Below are positions 1-11,849 of a DNA stretch of 64,000 bases, piece after piece. The first letter of the stretch is position 1, and every line of letters starts with the position of its first letter. The translations under genes and the position numbers were made by a program. The stretch is from Molossus alvarezi. Taxonomy: Eukaryota > Chordata > Mammalia > Chiroptera > Molossidae. The notes beneath the pieces were generated by a model, which worked only from the letters and a program-made list of their open reading frames with translations, made no database searches and had not been told where the DNA came from. The stretch spans positions 129,176,001 through 129,240,000 of the forward strand of contig CM073886.1 in NCBI GenBank assembly GCA_037176705.1, written 5' to 3'.

Positions 1-1255
1 ACTCAAAGCTATTTTAAGTAATGCTGCAAAAAACATCAATCAATATAAATGCATTAAGGATTTTGCCTCAGGGATAATTAGTGAATTATGATTTATAAAC
101 ATTTTTGAAGACTGAGGTACATATTTTCAATTGCATTCCAGAAATAATGATACTAATTTATACTGAGATCAGTTCTATATGAAAGTGCCTATTTCACTGA
201 ACTCCTACCTAAACAGGCTATCACTCTATTTATAAGTCTGGCAAAGATTTAAAGGCATCTTATTATTTCAATTTGTATTAATCTGATTACTAGAGTACTA
301 AATTACTCAACACTTTATCATCTATTTTCAAACAAAACATATACCATTTTTGTAATTTTTTTGTTTTAATATAAACCCTAAATCACTACTTTCTTCATCC
401 AAAATTGTTTACAGAGCAAAATTATATATTCCTCAATTTATACATTTTATGTCAGATTATTACCCTTTGTATTTCTATCTTATAAAATCTATCTGCATTA
501 TATTTGAATTATGAATACTTTATCATATCTAATGTCTTCATTAAGATATATTTTCTATAAATCTAAATTTCATAAAGCTTTCTTCAAATAACTCTATTTA
601 ATCTTTTTTGTTTGTTTTAATACTTACAGATAAACCTCTTCTATTTCCTGCAGCTTCTGGTCTGTTGCTCTCTCTCTTTTGTCATAAGATAAACAAATAT
701 TTTACTGGATTCTATGATATACTATTTCTTACTCCCAACCTCCCACAACATTTCCAGGATTTGAATTTACCTTTTCTGTGTTCTTCTTATTTCCTGTTAC
801 CTGGGAAATCTCATCAAGGGCTTCATAGTCTATATACCCTACTACATATTCTTTATTTCAATTTGATCGTCCTTATGCTCATTTCGATTGTATTTTTTTA
901 GTAATATAACTTATTCAAGCTTTTTATTCTCTAAAGAATTTCCCCAAATAGCAGCTGTAACCCTTATTTGCCTTCATTCAGCCAAAAAATAAAATACACT
1001 AAGCTCCTTGGAAGCAAATTATTATACCAATTTGAGAACAAGAAAATGGATGTATTGATACATAAATGAGGACCTTAAGATCATATTTCTGACTAGTGGA
1101 GCATGGTTATGAATTCCTGGGACACTCCTGAGTTTTATTCTGAACAGGCTAAACATGTCACTTTTTACAAAAATTAACTTTTTCTCATTTCTCTACTATT
1201 TGTTTTTATTTGTCCATGTCTACACTTTTTTCATTTTTCACTAGACCTTGTTGTC
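1..1255. other. AT-rich intergenic DNA, nothing assigned
   Basis: Very AT-rich sequence with many T and A runs and no ORF above about 100 codons. I recognise no gene, RNA or repeat here. It lies in the region upstream of PARP8. Confidence 0.6.
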
Positions 1256-1412
1256 GTAGAGGGGTCCTGGGACCGGCAGCATCAGCTTCACTTGGGGGCT
1301 TGTTAAGAAGACCACATTTCCCGCCCTGCTTGGAGCCATGGAGTCAGAGTCTGCAGTTCATCAGGGTCCCCGGGGAATTGTAATGAGCAGTTCAGTTTGC
1401 AAAAACTGCTCT
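1256..1412 (+). mobile_element. MER5A-like hAT (Charlie) DNA transposon remnant
   Basis: The stretch runs from a 'ggggtcctgggaccggcagcatcagcttcacttgggggcttgttaa' type block to a 'ccccggggaattgtaatgag' type block. This order matches the non-autonomous mammalian MER5A family. It is heavily diverged with no intact terminal repeats, and it is non-coding. The family name is from memory of the consensus. Confidence 0.6.
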
Positions 1413-2989
1413 GAGAGACTGAAGACTCTTCTACCTGCCTCGGGTTAGTTGCAGGGACATCATTAGTTAATCAAGCAAAAATCACATTTCTTAATGAGAA
1501 GGAGCAGATGCTGGCTGTATTTTCAGTGGCAACCAGGTTATTCAATCCCAATTACAAATAGAGATGACAGAGACTGAGAGCAAGATTGTTCATTTAAAGC
1601 ATACCTGTGGTACAATTATATTTGCTAAATGAGCTACTGAAACAATTGGAGGCAGATTTTTTTTTTCTTCTCTTTGAGGCAAAGGGAAGAAACAATGGGG
1701 TTATAGAACCCGAGGCCCTAGACAACAGCTAGCTTCAACATGCAATGGCACGTCGCCCTCTTCATTGTACTGCTTTCTTACAAACAGTGTACACAGCCAG
1801 TTAGCAGCCCGACGGGCAGCTCTCCTCACACTGCTAGTCTACACCAGAAGTTGCATAGTATGCTATTTACAATTATTTTCTTCTTCTTGATGAAAATCCA
1901 GTTACCAGTAACTAAAAATCCCCACTTTATTATCAACCAGTAGCCCTTCTTCTGATCAGCATTATTTTTTCTGTTAACTATAGAAAATGATATTCTGAAA
2001 AATATGCTTATACTTTGTGATCCTGAGATATGATATTTTCAAATTGAAGATATTAACTTTTCACCCCACAATAAGTGCTTACAATGGGTTAGATTGTATT
2101 TCAATGTTCTTGGATGGAGTGAGCTTAGTGAATAAAGCCAATTATTATACAAACTGTGTGTTTTTCCATACCAAATTCAATAAAATGGAAAAAGAGGACG
2201 ATTTATCCAGTAGCCCTGTTCCAGTATTGCACAGATGCAGAACGTACATATTCTGCCATATTTTCAAGTTCCAGGGCTTCCCTTTCTACTTAGAAATAAA
2301 ATAATTGGTAAATAAATAAATGGTGTGTGTGTGCATGCATAATAACGACAGAATAAATAGATCTAGAAACCCAAATTGCCTGAATAGGTAGCTGAGTACT
2401 TTAAGCAATAAGCATTTCGATTTCAACAATTTTGTGCTGAATTTCAGTGATGAAGAAGCAGAGCAGGCAGAACATCATGAATAGCTGACGAGTGAGCCCA
2501 TCACTACACAGTAACAATACGCTGTATTTTAGAGTTAAAAGGGGACTGTTCTGGGGCCGTGGATGTGTTTGAGAGAGGTGAGTAGTGTATGAAGAGAACA
2601 GCACCCCAGTAGATGGAGCCTGCCCCCTGCATGGACGCTGTCCAAACCGAAAGGACTCCCTTAGGTTAGAACCACTTCCATTGGTGGTTGGACTTACCCT
2701 GCAATCGTGGGTTTGATAGGCTCTTCCTTTCTGTTCTGGTCCACACTGCCAAATAAAAACCTACACCCATTCTTATTTCTTCAACTTTGAATCTTATTTA
2801 TTTCTTGTTCGTTTGATCTATTTTATTGTAAACATACAGAATACATGTGCCAATATGTAGAGTAGCGAATGGAGAAAAGACCAGGGAACTGTGTTTAACT
2901 TTGTTCTTTTCACAAACCGGACACCATCACACAGACCACAGATTTGGGCATGTGTGCCTGTTCAGTGACCTTCAGGGCAGTTACAGTGG
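1413..2989. other. Intergenic DNA, nothing assigned
   Basis: Moderately AT-rich with only short chance ORFs. The part near 2,690-2,790 ends in an AATAAA-containing stretch that faintly resembles an LTR end, but I could not support that. Confidence 0.5.
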
Positions 2990-3490
2990 TTGTTCCAAAG
3001 TTTGTGAGAATCGGTGTCTTTTTAAAATCCACCAGGTGTCTGATGGCTAATTTCAGGCGTCAACTTGATTGGACCACGAAGTGCCCAAATCTTCGGTCAA
3101 ACACTGCTCCAGGTGTTTCGGTTAGGGTGTCCTGGGGTGAGGTTCATGTTTAAATAGTGGACTGATGGAAGCAGGTTACTCTCCCTAATAGGAGTGGGCA
3201 CCGTCCAATCAGCTGAAGGTCTGAATGGAGCAAAGAGCTGCAGCCCGCCCCCCACATCCAAGAGGAGGCTTTCTGCCCAACTGCTTTTGAACTGGGCCTT
3301 CAGCTTGTCTCTGACCTCCGACTTGAACTGAAACACCAGTTCTTCCCTGGTCTAGAGCCTGCAGGTCTTCAAACCATATACCTTGGCACTCCTGGGTCCC
3401 CAGCTGGGTGACTCACCCTGCGGATCTGGGGACTTGCCAGCCTCCAGCCTCCACATCACGTGAGCTAATTCCCTGTTGGTTTTGTTTCTC
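2990..3490 (+). repeat. Ancient mammalian interspersed repeat (family not named)
   Basis: Contains the recognisable order 'gtcaacttgattggaccac', 'tccaatcagctgaaggtctgaat', 'gacttgccagcctcca', 'gtgagctaattcc' and 'ggttttgtttctctgaagaa'. This is the skeleton of a common old mammalian repeat (probably an LTR or MER type). I know the pattern but am not sure of the family name. It is diverged and non-coding. Confidence 0.55.
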
Positions 3491-3916
3491 TGAAGAATTT
3501 GACAAATATGAGGCCCCCCCACAACTTCAGAATTTTGACTGGGAAATATAGTTCTTACATGTTCCCTAATCTCCTGCTCTTTCCTCTACATGCGGTGTTC
3601 TGGTTTCTGTGTGTGGTTATTTTCATGTGATCAGAGGTATTTTCCGTGACCTTTTAACTTTTTCTTACATACTTCATTTCTGGACAAAGTTATGGTTTCT
3701 TTTTGCTTGTCTCTACAAGATTTGGGGACAAGTAATAGATTACAGCTCATGGTGGCTAAATTATAGATGAATTTATCTTCAATCAGTCCAAGTTTTAGGA
3801 AAGACACTAGTGAAATCATTTCAGATTATAACATCAAAATCACTAAATGGATTACAGAGCTAGAGAACAGAGTAGACCCTCTCACTTTTTCAGGTGGTTA
3901 TAAAGAATGCTGTACA
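3491..3916. other. Intergenic DNA, nothing assigned
   Basis: No gene or clear repeat seen between the ancient repeat and the first SINE. A left TSD for that SINE lies at 3902-3914. Confidence 0.5.
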
Positions 3917-4129
3917 GCCCTGGCCGGTTTGGCTCAGCGGATAGAGCCTCAGCCTGCGGTCTGGAGAGACCTGGGTTCGGTTCCCGCTAGGGGTATGTGC
4001 CTCGGTTGCAGTTTGTCCCCGGTTCTGGTTGGTCGTGTGAGTGGCGGCCACTCGATGTTTTTTTCTCCCTCTCACTCTATCTGAACAAAATATCGAAAAA
4101 TGTCCTCGGGTGAGGATAAAAAAAAAAAA
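3917..4129 (+). mobile_element. VES-type tRNA-derived bat SINE
   Basis: Starts GCCCTGGCCGGTTTGGCTC, with a pol III A box (GGCTCAGCGG) and B box (GGTTCGGTTCC). It continues through the CTCGATG region and ends TGTCCTCGGGTGAGGAT plus an A tail. It is flanked by a 13-bp TSD, AAAGAATGCTGTA before and AAAGAATACTGTA after, with one mismatch. It is a full-length retroposed copy depending on L1 machinery. ORFs read across it on either strand are not genes. Confidence 0.93.
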
Positions 4130-4142
4130 AAAGAATACTGTA

Positions 4143-5028
4143 TCCACAAAAATATAATTGAGGCAGATTCTTTTTCTGTTTACCCAAAAGCTGTTTTCCA
4201 TTCCTCCTCTGTCACAGAGCTCTCCTGTGTAAGACCTTCACCTCGACTGATGAACGCTGACAAAGCCTGAGCCACAGTGTCGCACCATCCCCCCTCTCCT
4301 TGTGATTGTGCAGAGGCGGGGTGTGACTTGCTTCTGGTCTCTGAGAGAAGAAGAAATACGTTGAGGGCTTCTGGGAACGTTTTCACCCCTAATAAAAAAG
4401 GAGAAGACCTTTCTGCTCCTTTCTCTACTTTCCCACTTTGAAAACTTCCAAGAAGTGTGGGTTACCTGGAGCTGATGCAGCTGTTTACAACGGGGAAGTG
4501 AAGCTTCTGATGATGAAATCTGACACCCCAAGGAAGGCAGAGTCCCAAGGTGGAAAGAAACCAGATGTTTAAGATACCACTGAGCCACCAAACCAGCCCT
4601 GGAACCAACTACCTTAAGACTTCTGGTTAAGTCAAAATCAAATGTTGCTATGTGAGTCAAGTTTTGTATTGCCTAGCGTGATCAACTGGGATCATCGGAC
4701 ATAAATAAGTACATATTATAATGTATAAACTTGTCTTTATTTTTCAATAGTTCATTCTTGTGTTGTTGGCTTCATACTGAGGAGCCTATGTCTCCTTGCC
4801 TTATAATTGCCCTATGTTCATTTCCGATGTGAGCTTTTCTATGACATTTCCATTGATTTCATAGCCTATGGCTGCCTTTCTGTGCATCATGTACTCTTCT
4901 AACATACTTCATTATAAATAAAAATAAAGTATTTTCTTTACATTAATGGTCTAGGGTACCCCTCTGAAGTTCACAGAATGTAGAGCAAAAGCTTCCAGGT
5001 AAAATAACATTATTTTTTTAGGAAAAAC
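4143..5028. other. Intergenic DNA, nothing assigned
   Basis: Overlapping short ORFs on the minus strand at about 4,180-4,660 have no recognisable protein signature. No RNA gene or clear repeat seen. Confidence 0.5.
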
Positions 5029-5202
5029 ATTTTTTTTTTTTTTAGAGAGAGAAATATTGATGTGAGAGACAAATATCAATCAGCTTCCTCCTGCGCGCCC
5101 CTCCCTGGGATCGAGCCCTCAACACGGGCATGTGCTCTGACCGGGAATTGAACTCTTGGTGCATGGGACCACACCCAACCAGCTGAGCCACAGTGGCCAA
5201 GG
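5029..5202 (-). mobile_element. VES-type SINE, diverged copy
   Basis: On the + strand it begins with a poly-T (the SINE tail), then 'agagagagaaatattgatg', a CTCCTGCGCGCCCCTC segment, the antisense B box and 'ctgagccacagtggcc' (antisense head). The TSD is weak, so this is probably an older copy than those in intron 2. Confidence 0.85.
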
Positions 5203-5519
5203 CTAAGAAACACCTCTTGATATGCAACTAGGCCATCAGAGAATGAAATCCTGTCAATGAAATAAACATGACAACATGAAGGGCTTATGATGAAATAAAT
5301 ACTACTCAATTAACTAGTCTACTCCAGCAACACGTGGAAATTATATATAAATAATTGGACTTGAGCCGAAACAGATCCTGCAGACACAGGGAGCTGCCTG
5401 AGCTTCCTCTGCATTGTTGCTTCTCCTCCGTCCTCACCTGTGTCTTCATGGTAGGCCCCCAGGGCCAGCTGACCAATGAGACAAAAATGGAGCCTGATTT
5501 ATAGGAGGCAGAGCACAAT
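5203..5519. other. Intergenic DNA, nothing assigned
   Basis: No gene or confident repeat seen. Short ORFs only. Confidence 0.5.
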
Positions 5520-6255
5520 ATTTCAGCACCAGCACGAGGAGGCTGCTTAGGATTTACAGCCCACTGGAGTGCAATAAAAGAATTTCAGGCGATATATTTG
5601 GCTGCACGCTATTCCTGCTACTAGAGATATGGTTGATTTATGTGTGGTGACTAATGATTTGGCTAAGTGATTAGGGACTTGGAAGGAACCAGATTGGAGG
5701 ATTGGTAACAGTGAGTTTGGGGGAAGAAATATGTAGATGAAGCATTGAGAAAGGGCCAAAGTATGAGAACAATTTATGTCTAATGGGCATGCTCACGAAG
5801 CTACTGTGGAGAAGGCGATCGATCAGACGTGCAGGTGAGAGACAGCCTAAGGAGCCAGCGGTCTTGGGGGTTGCAGGAGAGAGTGTGCGTAGCCTCACCC
5901 ACATGCCCCATCCCTCAGCACAGCCCGCTGACCTCCAGAACTCTCGCTGCCCAGCACGCAAGTTGTAGGGACCAAGACTAAGCACCCCGTACTATATTTT
6001 GGGTGAAAAAGCCACCCCCCTTTTTGCAGGCTTGTTATAACACTGGGACTTCTCTCTCAGTGGCTCAGGGAGCTGTATAACGGGAACAGTTATTAATTCT
6101 GGGATTGACTGTCTTTATCCGTACATCATGCTTCTCCGGACAATGCTCTCCATGGGCACACTGAATGCCTACGTGCTGCCACGGTATCTGATTCCATATT
6201 GTTTGTGTGCAAGGAATTCACTTTATAACCAAAGAGTAAGAATCATTGGACTTAC
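5520..6255 (+). mobile_element. Endogenous retrovirus (ERVL/MaLR-like) internal fragment, decayed
   Basis: The part around 5,620-5,790 resembles the internal pol-region sequence of the old mammalian ERVL class, and around 6,190-6,230 a second block looks similar. All frames are broken by stops and gaps, no LTRs are visible, and nothing intact is encoded. The assignment rests on remembered nucleotide pattern and should be tested with a repeat library. Confidence 0.4.
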
Positions 6256-6784
6256 CTGTCTTATCATTTGCTCTATTGCCCTAAAATAACTAGTATTACA
6301 GAATGGTGACTATTCTATTCAAGGTCAACTCCATGCCAGCTTAGAGACAGTGGCTGGCAAGGTGGGGCTGATGCTAGAGGTGTGTCTTCTGATCTGGTCA
6401 CTAAGTATGAGCTTGTAGGGTGTCCCTCCCAGAGCACATACAGGACTCTTCGACCTGAGTTACTGATGTCAGAGTGACACCTTCCGCCACTACCGCTCCT
6501 GATGTTTTTCCAAGTTCTGTCTCCTACCTCTGGGACACTAGGCTTGCTGAGTTGTTGCCCGAGGGGAGATGCACAGAAATCTGCCACTGAATTGGCCTTT
6601 TAGAGTTCCTCTGCCTCTGGAGAATCAATAGAACAATGGAAGAGGTGGGTACGTTGTTGGCTGGGGTACTAAACTTGGACTCCAGAGGGGAATTTAAGCT
6701 GCCATTTCTGAGAAAATTTGGAAGAACCCAGGGGATTCCCTTGGGTGGCTACCAATTCTGACAAGCCCTGTGGGGAAAATTAAT
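6256..6784. other. Intergenic DNA, nothing assigned
   Basis: No gene or confident repeat. It may be continuous with the old retroviral fragment to its left, but I cannot show this. Confidence 0.4.
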
Positions 6785-7373
6785 GAAGACTAATTGACAA
6801 AACTTGGAAACAACCAAGATGTCTTTCCATAGGTGGATGGATACATAAACAGTCGTATATCCACACCTGGGATGTGACTCAGTGATTTAAAAAAATAAAA
6901 TGAAGAGCTAGGAAGCCACAAAAGGAAACAAATGCATTTTGCTAAGCGTAAGGAGCTGGACTGCAAAAGCTGTGTCCTGAAACATTTCCCCTGTGGGACG
7001 TTCCGGGACCTGCAGAGAAAGTACCACGTCCCGGTGCCGGGACTGAAGCGGGAGGAACGACCGGAAGCTGCGGGCGTGTTCAGGGCACTGTCCTCGCGGC
7101 TCTGTGACGGTGGAGACATGGTACTCTGCACCGGGCAAATCCAGAGACCGGGACAACACAGAGCGAGCCCTGGTGGAAACTGCAGACTTCAGTTAGTAAC
7201 CGTGTGTCAGTATTGGGTCGTGGGTTTTGACAAGTGTACCACACCAGTGCAGCTGCTTAAAATGGGGGAACCTGGGACGTGGGGGTGGACAAAAAGGGCA
7301 CATGTGGGAACTGTATTTTTCTACGCAGTTTTTCTCACCTAAAACTGCTCTGAACAATAAAGTCTATTCATTT
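6785..7373 (+). mobile_element. Old L1 LINE, 3' end fragment (sense)
   Basis: Begins 'aaaacttggaaacaaccaag' and 'ggtggatggatacataaac' (end of L1 ORF2). It ends in the old-L1 3' UTR pattern 'acctaaaactgctctgaac' followed by AATAAAGTCTATT. The middle has drifted or been replaced. It is a 5'-truncated, inactive copy. Open frames within it, for example around 6,930-7,340, are chance ORFs. Confidence 0.8.
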
Positions 7374-8360
7374 CTTTTGAACAAAAATGCATCGAGGGTG
7401 ACCACAGAGAGCAAGTCGATGATGTAGGACATTTCTGTCGGAATGAGGATCTGGGCTCCGTACAGGGTGAACCCAGGCTGGCAGAGGTGATGGCTGAGGG
7501 CACCTGGTCCCCGTCGAGGCCTGGTGACCGGTCACAGCACAAGGACCTTAACTTCCGCCCACATTTTCTTTCTCGCAACGTCATGTGTTAACTGTTCTTC
7601 CTTTTCCTTTCCTCCCCGTTCCTTCCTCTTTTTCATCCAGGATGTGTTGGGGGGCAGTTAGCTTAATTTTGAAGCCATACATGACAAAATATCAAGATGA
7701 CACGGTGATGGACTCAGAGAGGAATGGACGTCACCCCGAATTCTCGGACTGGGCACCGACACCGTTGACCGAGGAGACGTGCCAAGGTCCCCGCGTCGAA
7801 GAGAGTGCCCACCTGTGGGAAAACAGTTGCGTTCTGTTAGTAGGACGCGCAGGGCTTTCGTGTCTCGTTGAAAAAGTAGAAGCCGATGCTGCTAGTGAGT
7901 CAGCGCACAGCTATGGGTTCTTATCTGTCGGTGCCCCTGTGTCTGAGGAAGCCGCAGCCTGTGGGTACTGATGGGCGCCAGAGGCCACCTCCGCCCTGGA
8001 AGCTGAAACACCGAACGCGTCTCTCTGAGCCTCCTTGGCAGCGCGGTGCCCAGCACACGCCGGGCTGCAGCTGCCCTGGGAGTTCATGCAGAGAGCAGAT
8101 GTGGTTCGGTCTTCTCTGTTTCTGGGGATACAGAGCAGTGGGGGGGGTGGTTTCACAGCTGGCCTGGGCTTGAGCAACAGGTACAGCTGGAGGCTGGCTG
8201 GCGGCTTCCTCTGCAGACCAGCTCTGCAGCTGTGCTCGGGGCGTGTGCCCGGCACTCAGCCCTGGCACGGGTGTGCCAGCCTTCCCCACGGCCCCGCGAG
8301 CTCCCCAGCATTTCTGCAAGACATTTGACTTGTCAGCAAACAGTTGTCTTTTTTAAATTT
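7374..8360. other. Intergenic DNA, CpG-richer, nothing assigned
   Basis: Locally GC-rich, which opens several overlapping ORFs on both strands. None shows a protein family signature, and codon use looks random. A left TSD of the next SINE lies at 8345-8360. Confidence 0.45.
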
Positions 8361-8570
8361 ATTTTTCCTTTATTGATTTGAGAGAGAGAGAGGAACGGAG
8401 AGGGGGAGAGAGAGAAACATCGATGAGAGAGAACATCGACTGGCCGCCCCCTTCATGCCCCCCACTGGGGATCAGGCCCACAACCTGGGCATGTGCCCTG
8501 CGTGGGAGTGGAACTGGTGGCCTCCTGGTGCGTGGGTGGATGCTCAACCACTGAGCTGCACTGGTCCGGC
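8361..8570 (-). mobile_element. VES-type SINE (second form), antisense
   Basis: On the + strand: 'cctttattgatttgagag', then AACATCGATGAGAGAGAACA, 'ccactggggatcaggcccac', then the head in reverse, ending 'ctgcactggtccggc'. The TSD is TGTCTTTTTTAAATTT on the left (8345) and TGTCTTTTTAAGTTT on the right (8571). Confidence 0.92.
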
Positions 8571-8585
8571 TGTCTTTTTAAGTTT

Positions 8586-9892
8586 AGATAAAATCTATGT
8601 CACATCAGAAAGAATGAACAAAATGCGACAAGTCGAATTGAGGTAAAGACCAAAGATATCTTAAGTCTGGCTTTTCTTAAAAATGTAACTAGGTAGGCCT
8701 TCTGTTTTTGACTCAGTAGAAAACACTTTAGGTCAAGCAAACAAGTAATACACTAAAATTCTAAGTGGTCTGGGTGTTTGGGTCCCAACGTGCTGACTGA
8801 CAATGTTGACTCTAATTGTGTGGCGAAAGTGGGACATGAATCTATGGCAAAAATCAGGAACAGTACTTTTTCAATTCTAGAAAACAGCTTTTTGTTTTTT
8901 TTACAGGTTTTCAATTGCTATTACATGAAAAAAGGAATATGTAGTTAATATGAAAACTGTGCGTATAACTGCAATCAGATTTTTTTACTTCTTGAAGTGT
9001 TTAATATTTTCTGTGCTTTGAAAATCTCTAAAAGTATAAAATATAAACCTCAGTATTTTCCAAATGAATTTCAACATGGCCTGTTTTATTTACTAAAAAG
9101 TGAATACATAATTATTCCCCTAAACACTTTGGCAAACACTAGTATAGATTAATAATGATATGACATTTTAACACTAATATATTCAAATAATTTTGGCTGC
9201 AAATAACACAACATCATAAGTCAAACGGGCTCATATAGTCAAGAGAATTCAGATAGCAGTGAGAATCGAGGGTAATTTAATGCAGAGGTTTATTGATGAT
9301 GAAATACAAATATTTCCTGTCCGCTCCGGGTCTCCGCTCAGTTTTTGTCTGTGGCTTGAAACTCTATGTCATATCAAGACAACTGTTCTTATGGCTTCTT
9401 CTGCCACCTCCGGGAGGCAGGTTTGCTCCTGATCACTGAATGAAAAACCTGTGTTCCCTTCTTATTGAATGAGCTGAGGACATATGCTCCTTCCGGCACC
9501 GATGGCCATCACCAGGCACTGGGCAGGGGTCCACCCACTCCAACATCATGGTGGCTGAGGGGGTCACTGTCCCGTGAGGAGTGTGTGCCGATGGGAGGCC
9601 CCCGCATGCATTTCCCACAGTATCTGCCTCTTGTGTTTCCAGCCCAGTTAGCTCTGCCGTTGAGGTGCTACTGAAACAAAAATCTGGGGAGCAGGGACTG
9701 GAGGACCCAGATGATTTTGTTGACCCAGCAAAATGAGCTCGCTTTTGAATCTCCAAGGTGCCTGTACATCCCAGTGCACATTTATATTGACAATGTTTAG
9801 ACCTGTATGTTCGGGGTATTCCATTTGTGTGTATACGAGCATGCATTGTATTTTTTATATAAGATACGTATATTACATATATAAATATTTTA
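8586..9892. other. Intergenic DNA; a possible ancient repeat near 9,190-9,420
   Basis: AT-rich until about 9,280. The block beginning 'tttggctgcaaataacacaa' resembles the start of a common old mammalian repeat, but I could not classify it. Nothing else recognised. Confidence 0.4.
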
Positions 9893-9990
9893 ACATGCAC
9901 ACATATACATACACATATACATGTGTACACACATATACACACATGCACACACATATATACACACATACATACACACCAACACATATAGTT
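9893..9990. repeat. CA/TA-rich microsatellite
   Basis: Interrupted repeats of CACATA and CACACA type. It gives long pseudo-ORFs rich in Cys, Val, His and Tyr on both strands that are not genes. Confidence 0.9.
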
Positions 9991-10194
9991 TGGAGGCTTT
10001 TACATTAAACTATTTCTCTTAGAGACTGAACAAAAAAGATGGGTGCAGGAGATGAAAAGAAAACCTTTTTACTTTATTTACATTTGTAGCATGAGCATCT
10101 AACTATTTTACATTTCAGAGTTATTGTATTTTCATAATTTAAACACCACTTTAAAAGAAGGAGATGATTTCCCTTTAATAAGTTTGGCTCTCTT
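9991..10194. other. Intergenic DNA, nothing assigned
   Basis: Short stretch between the microsatellite and a SINE pair. A short GGCTCTC at 10186-10192 matches the other side of the pair. Confidence 0.5.
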
Positions 10195-10390
10195 GCCCTG
10201 GCCAGTGTAGCTGTTACTTGAAACGTCATCCTGTACACTGAAAGGCTGTGGGTTCGATTCCCAGTCAGGGCACATACCCAGGTTGAGAGTTCGATCCCCA
10301 GACGGGGTGTGTATGAGAGCAGCCAATCGATGTGTCTCTTTTTCTGGAATTAATGAAAGCATATCCTCGAGTGAGGATTGAAAAAAAAAT
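10195..10390 (+). mobile_element. VES-type SINE, first of a head-to-tail pair
   Basis: Starts GCCCTGGCCAGTGTAGCTG, contains the B box GGTTCGATTCC, then 'agagcagccaatcgatgtg', and ends 'atatcctcgagtgaggattg' plus an A tail. It is more diverged in the head than neighbouring copies. It abuts the next SINE directly at its A tail. Confidence 0.9.
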
Positions 10391-10639
10391 TGCCAGGCTG
10401 GTGTGGCTCAATGGTTGAGCATTGACCCCTGCACCAAGAGGTCGCCGGTTTGATTCCCGGTCAGGGCACATGCCCAGGTTGTGAGCCTGATCCCCAGTGG
10501 GGGGCATGCAGGAGGCAGCCAATCGATGTTCTCTCTCATCCATGTTTCTATCTCCCTCTCCCTGTCCCTTCCTCTCTCTCTAAAGTCAATAAAATGTTTT
10601 TAATAAAATAAATAAATAAATAAATAAATAAATAAATAG
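10391..10639 (+). mobile_element. VES-type SINE (second form), second of the pair, with (AAAT)n tail
   Basis: Contains CAGGCTGGTGTGGCTCAATG, a degenerate B box, 'ccccagtggggggcatgcag' and TCAATAAAATG, then a tail of about nine AAAT units. GGCTCTC after the tail repeats GGCTCTC before the first SINE. This suggests either insertion into the first SINE's A tail or joint mobilisation. Confidence 0.92.
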
Positions 10640-10646
10640 GGCTCTC

Positions 10647-11849
10647 AATGAAAAGATATCAAAGTATATTCCAGATGTAATTTGTTTCTCAAGCTCCTAT
10701 GTAGACATGTCGAAGGCCCCTCCTTTTTGGGATGGGCCTAACACCTGGCCCTGCACACGGGCCCAGTGGTCCTCAGCTGTCAACCAGGTAGTGACAGAGA
10801 CACAGATGCTGCGGAGAGAGGGTGGCCCCTGTGTCTGCATCAGCTTCGCTTCTTTCCTCCGTGTCTGACGCGGTCGCGCTACTGTCATTTAGCTACTGAG
10901 CTGGTGTTCTTATGCCTACGAGGGGTCTCCTGTGAACCTGTAAATAATTAAAGACGCATTAGCTCCCTGGAGGGCCAAGGAGATTCCCGAGCAAGCCGAG
11001 ACACCTAGGGATCTAATCATGCAATTTCCCTCAAAAGCCTCGCTTGAGGAAGAAGTCACATCCTCAGCAATGAGCATGATAATTACTCACAGCGGTCTGT
11101 CCGGTGCTATGTAACATTCAATTTACAGAATTAAAGGTAATGCACTTCAAAAGAAAAATCGCTGGTTTTGAGGAATGAATGGCCACATCAACTGTTGGAG
11201 GTGTCTTTGAGTTAAAGCCTCAATGTTAGGGTTTTTGCAAGGTTTATATTTTTAATTAATATCCTATTCAGACTTCACTGAGTTTCTATCTAGGACAAAA
11301 CAAATCAGAAATTGAGTTTTGATTATAAGCCAAAAAGCAAACAGCCAAAAAACTGAGATGAATTTTGAAGAAAGCGGTCTATCAGGACCAACCATTGTAA
11401 GAGGATAAGGGGTAATACAAAAACCCTATGACATGCAGCAAGAAAAAAATAATTTAATTTTTTTTTAAGAGGAAGCGGTTAACTTGCCAGAAAGATGAGT
11501 GAGCAATTTGAGGTCTGGAGCTGCTAATCCCAGGGCACGAAAAGGACCAAATAAAATACCAAAGAATGACTGAAAGTCTAGGCTACAAACCTTTCAATGG
11601 TCTCAGAAAGAATCAGGATGCTAAAGGTATTGTTTAGCTAAAAGATGCTACGCATGAGGTTCCTACAGTCTAATCTTAGGGCAACGATTCCTAAACTTTT
11701 CGTGTTGTATTGCATCAATGTTTCATTTATATCCCAAGTACTTAAAAATGTGTATTGGTGCTCACTTACTTATTTTATTATGAAAATAATAGATTCCATG
11801 GCATTAGATGGAAATAACTCATTGGGTTTAAAATGAAAAATAAATGTCT
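10647..11849. other. Non-repetitive intergenic DNA; possible conserved noncoding element
   Basis: The part at about 10,950-11,330 is balanced in composition, not repeat-like, and rich in TAATT-type homeodomain core sites. That is the look of a conserved noncoding element, though conservation cannot be seen from one sequence. A short 'attcctaaacttttcgtg' block near 11,687 may be a hAT remnant. Confidence 0.35.

Noticed and set aside
2690..2790. Possible LTR end with AATAAA
   Set aside because: No matching partner LTR, no TG...CA ends, and only faint similarity.
3890..4201. tRNA gene suggested by A and B boxes (also in every other SINE head)
   Set aside because: The boxes belong to tRNA-derived SINEs with A tails and TSDs; no tRNA fold with anticodon arm and acceptor pairing is kept.
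9433..10008. 183- and 91-codon ORFs rich in Cys, Val, Tyr and His
   Set aside because: They are produced by the CA/TA microsatellite.
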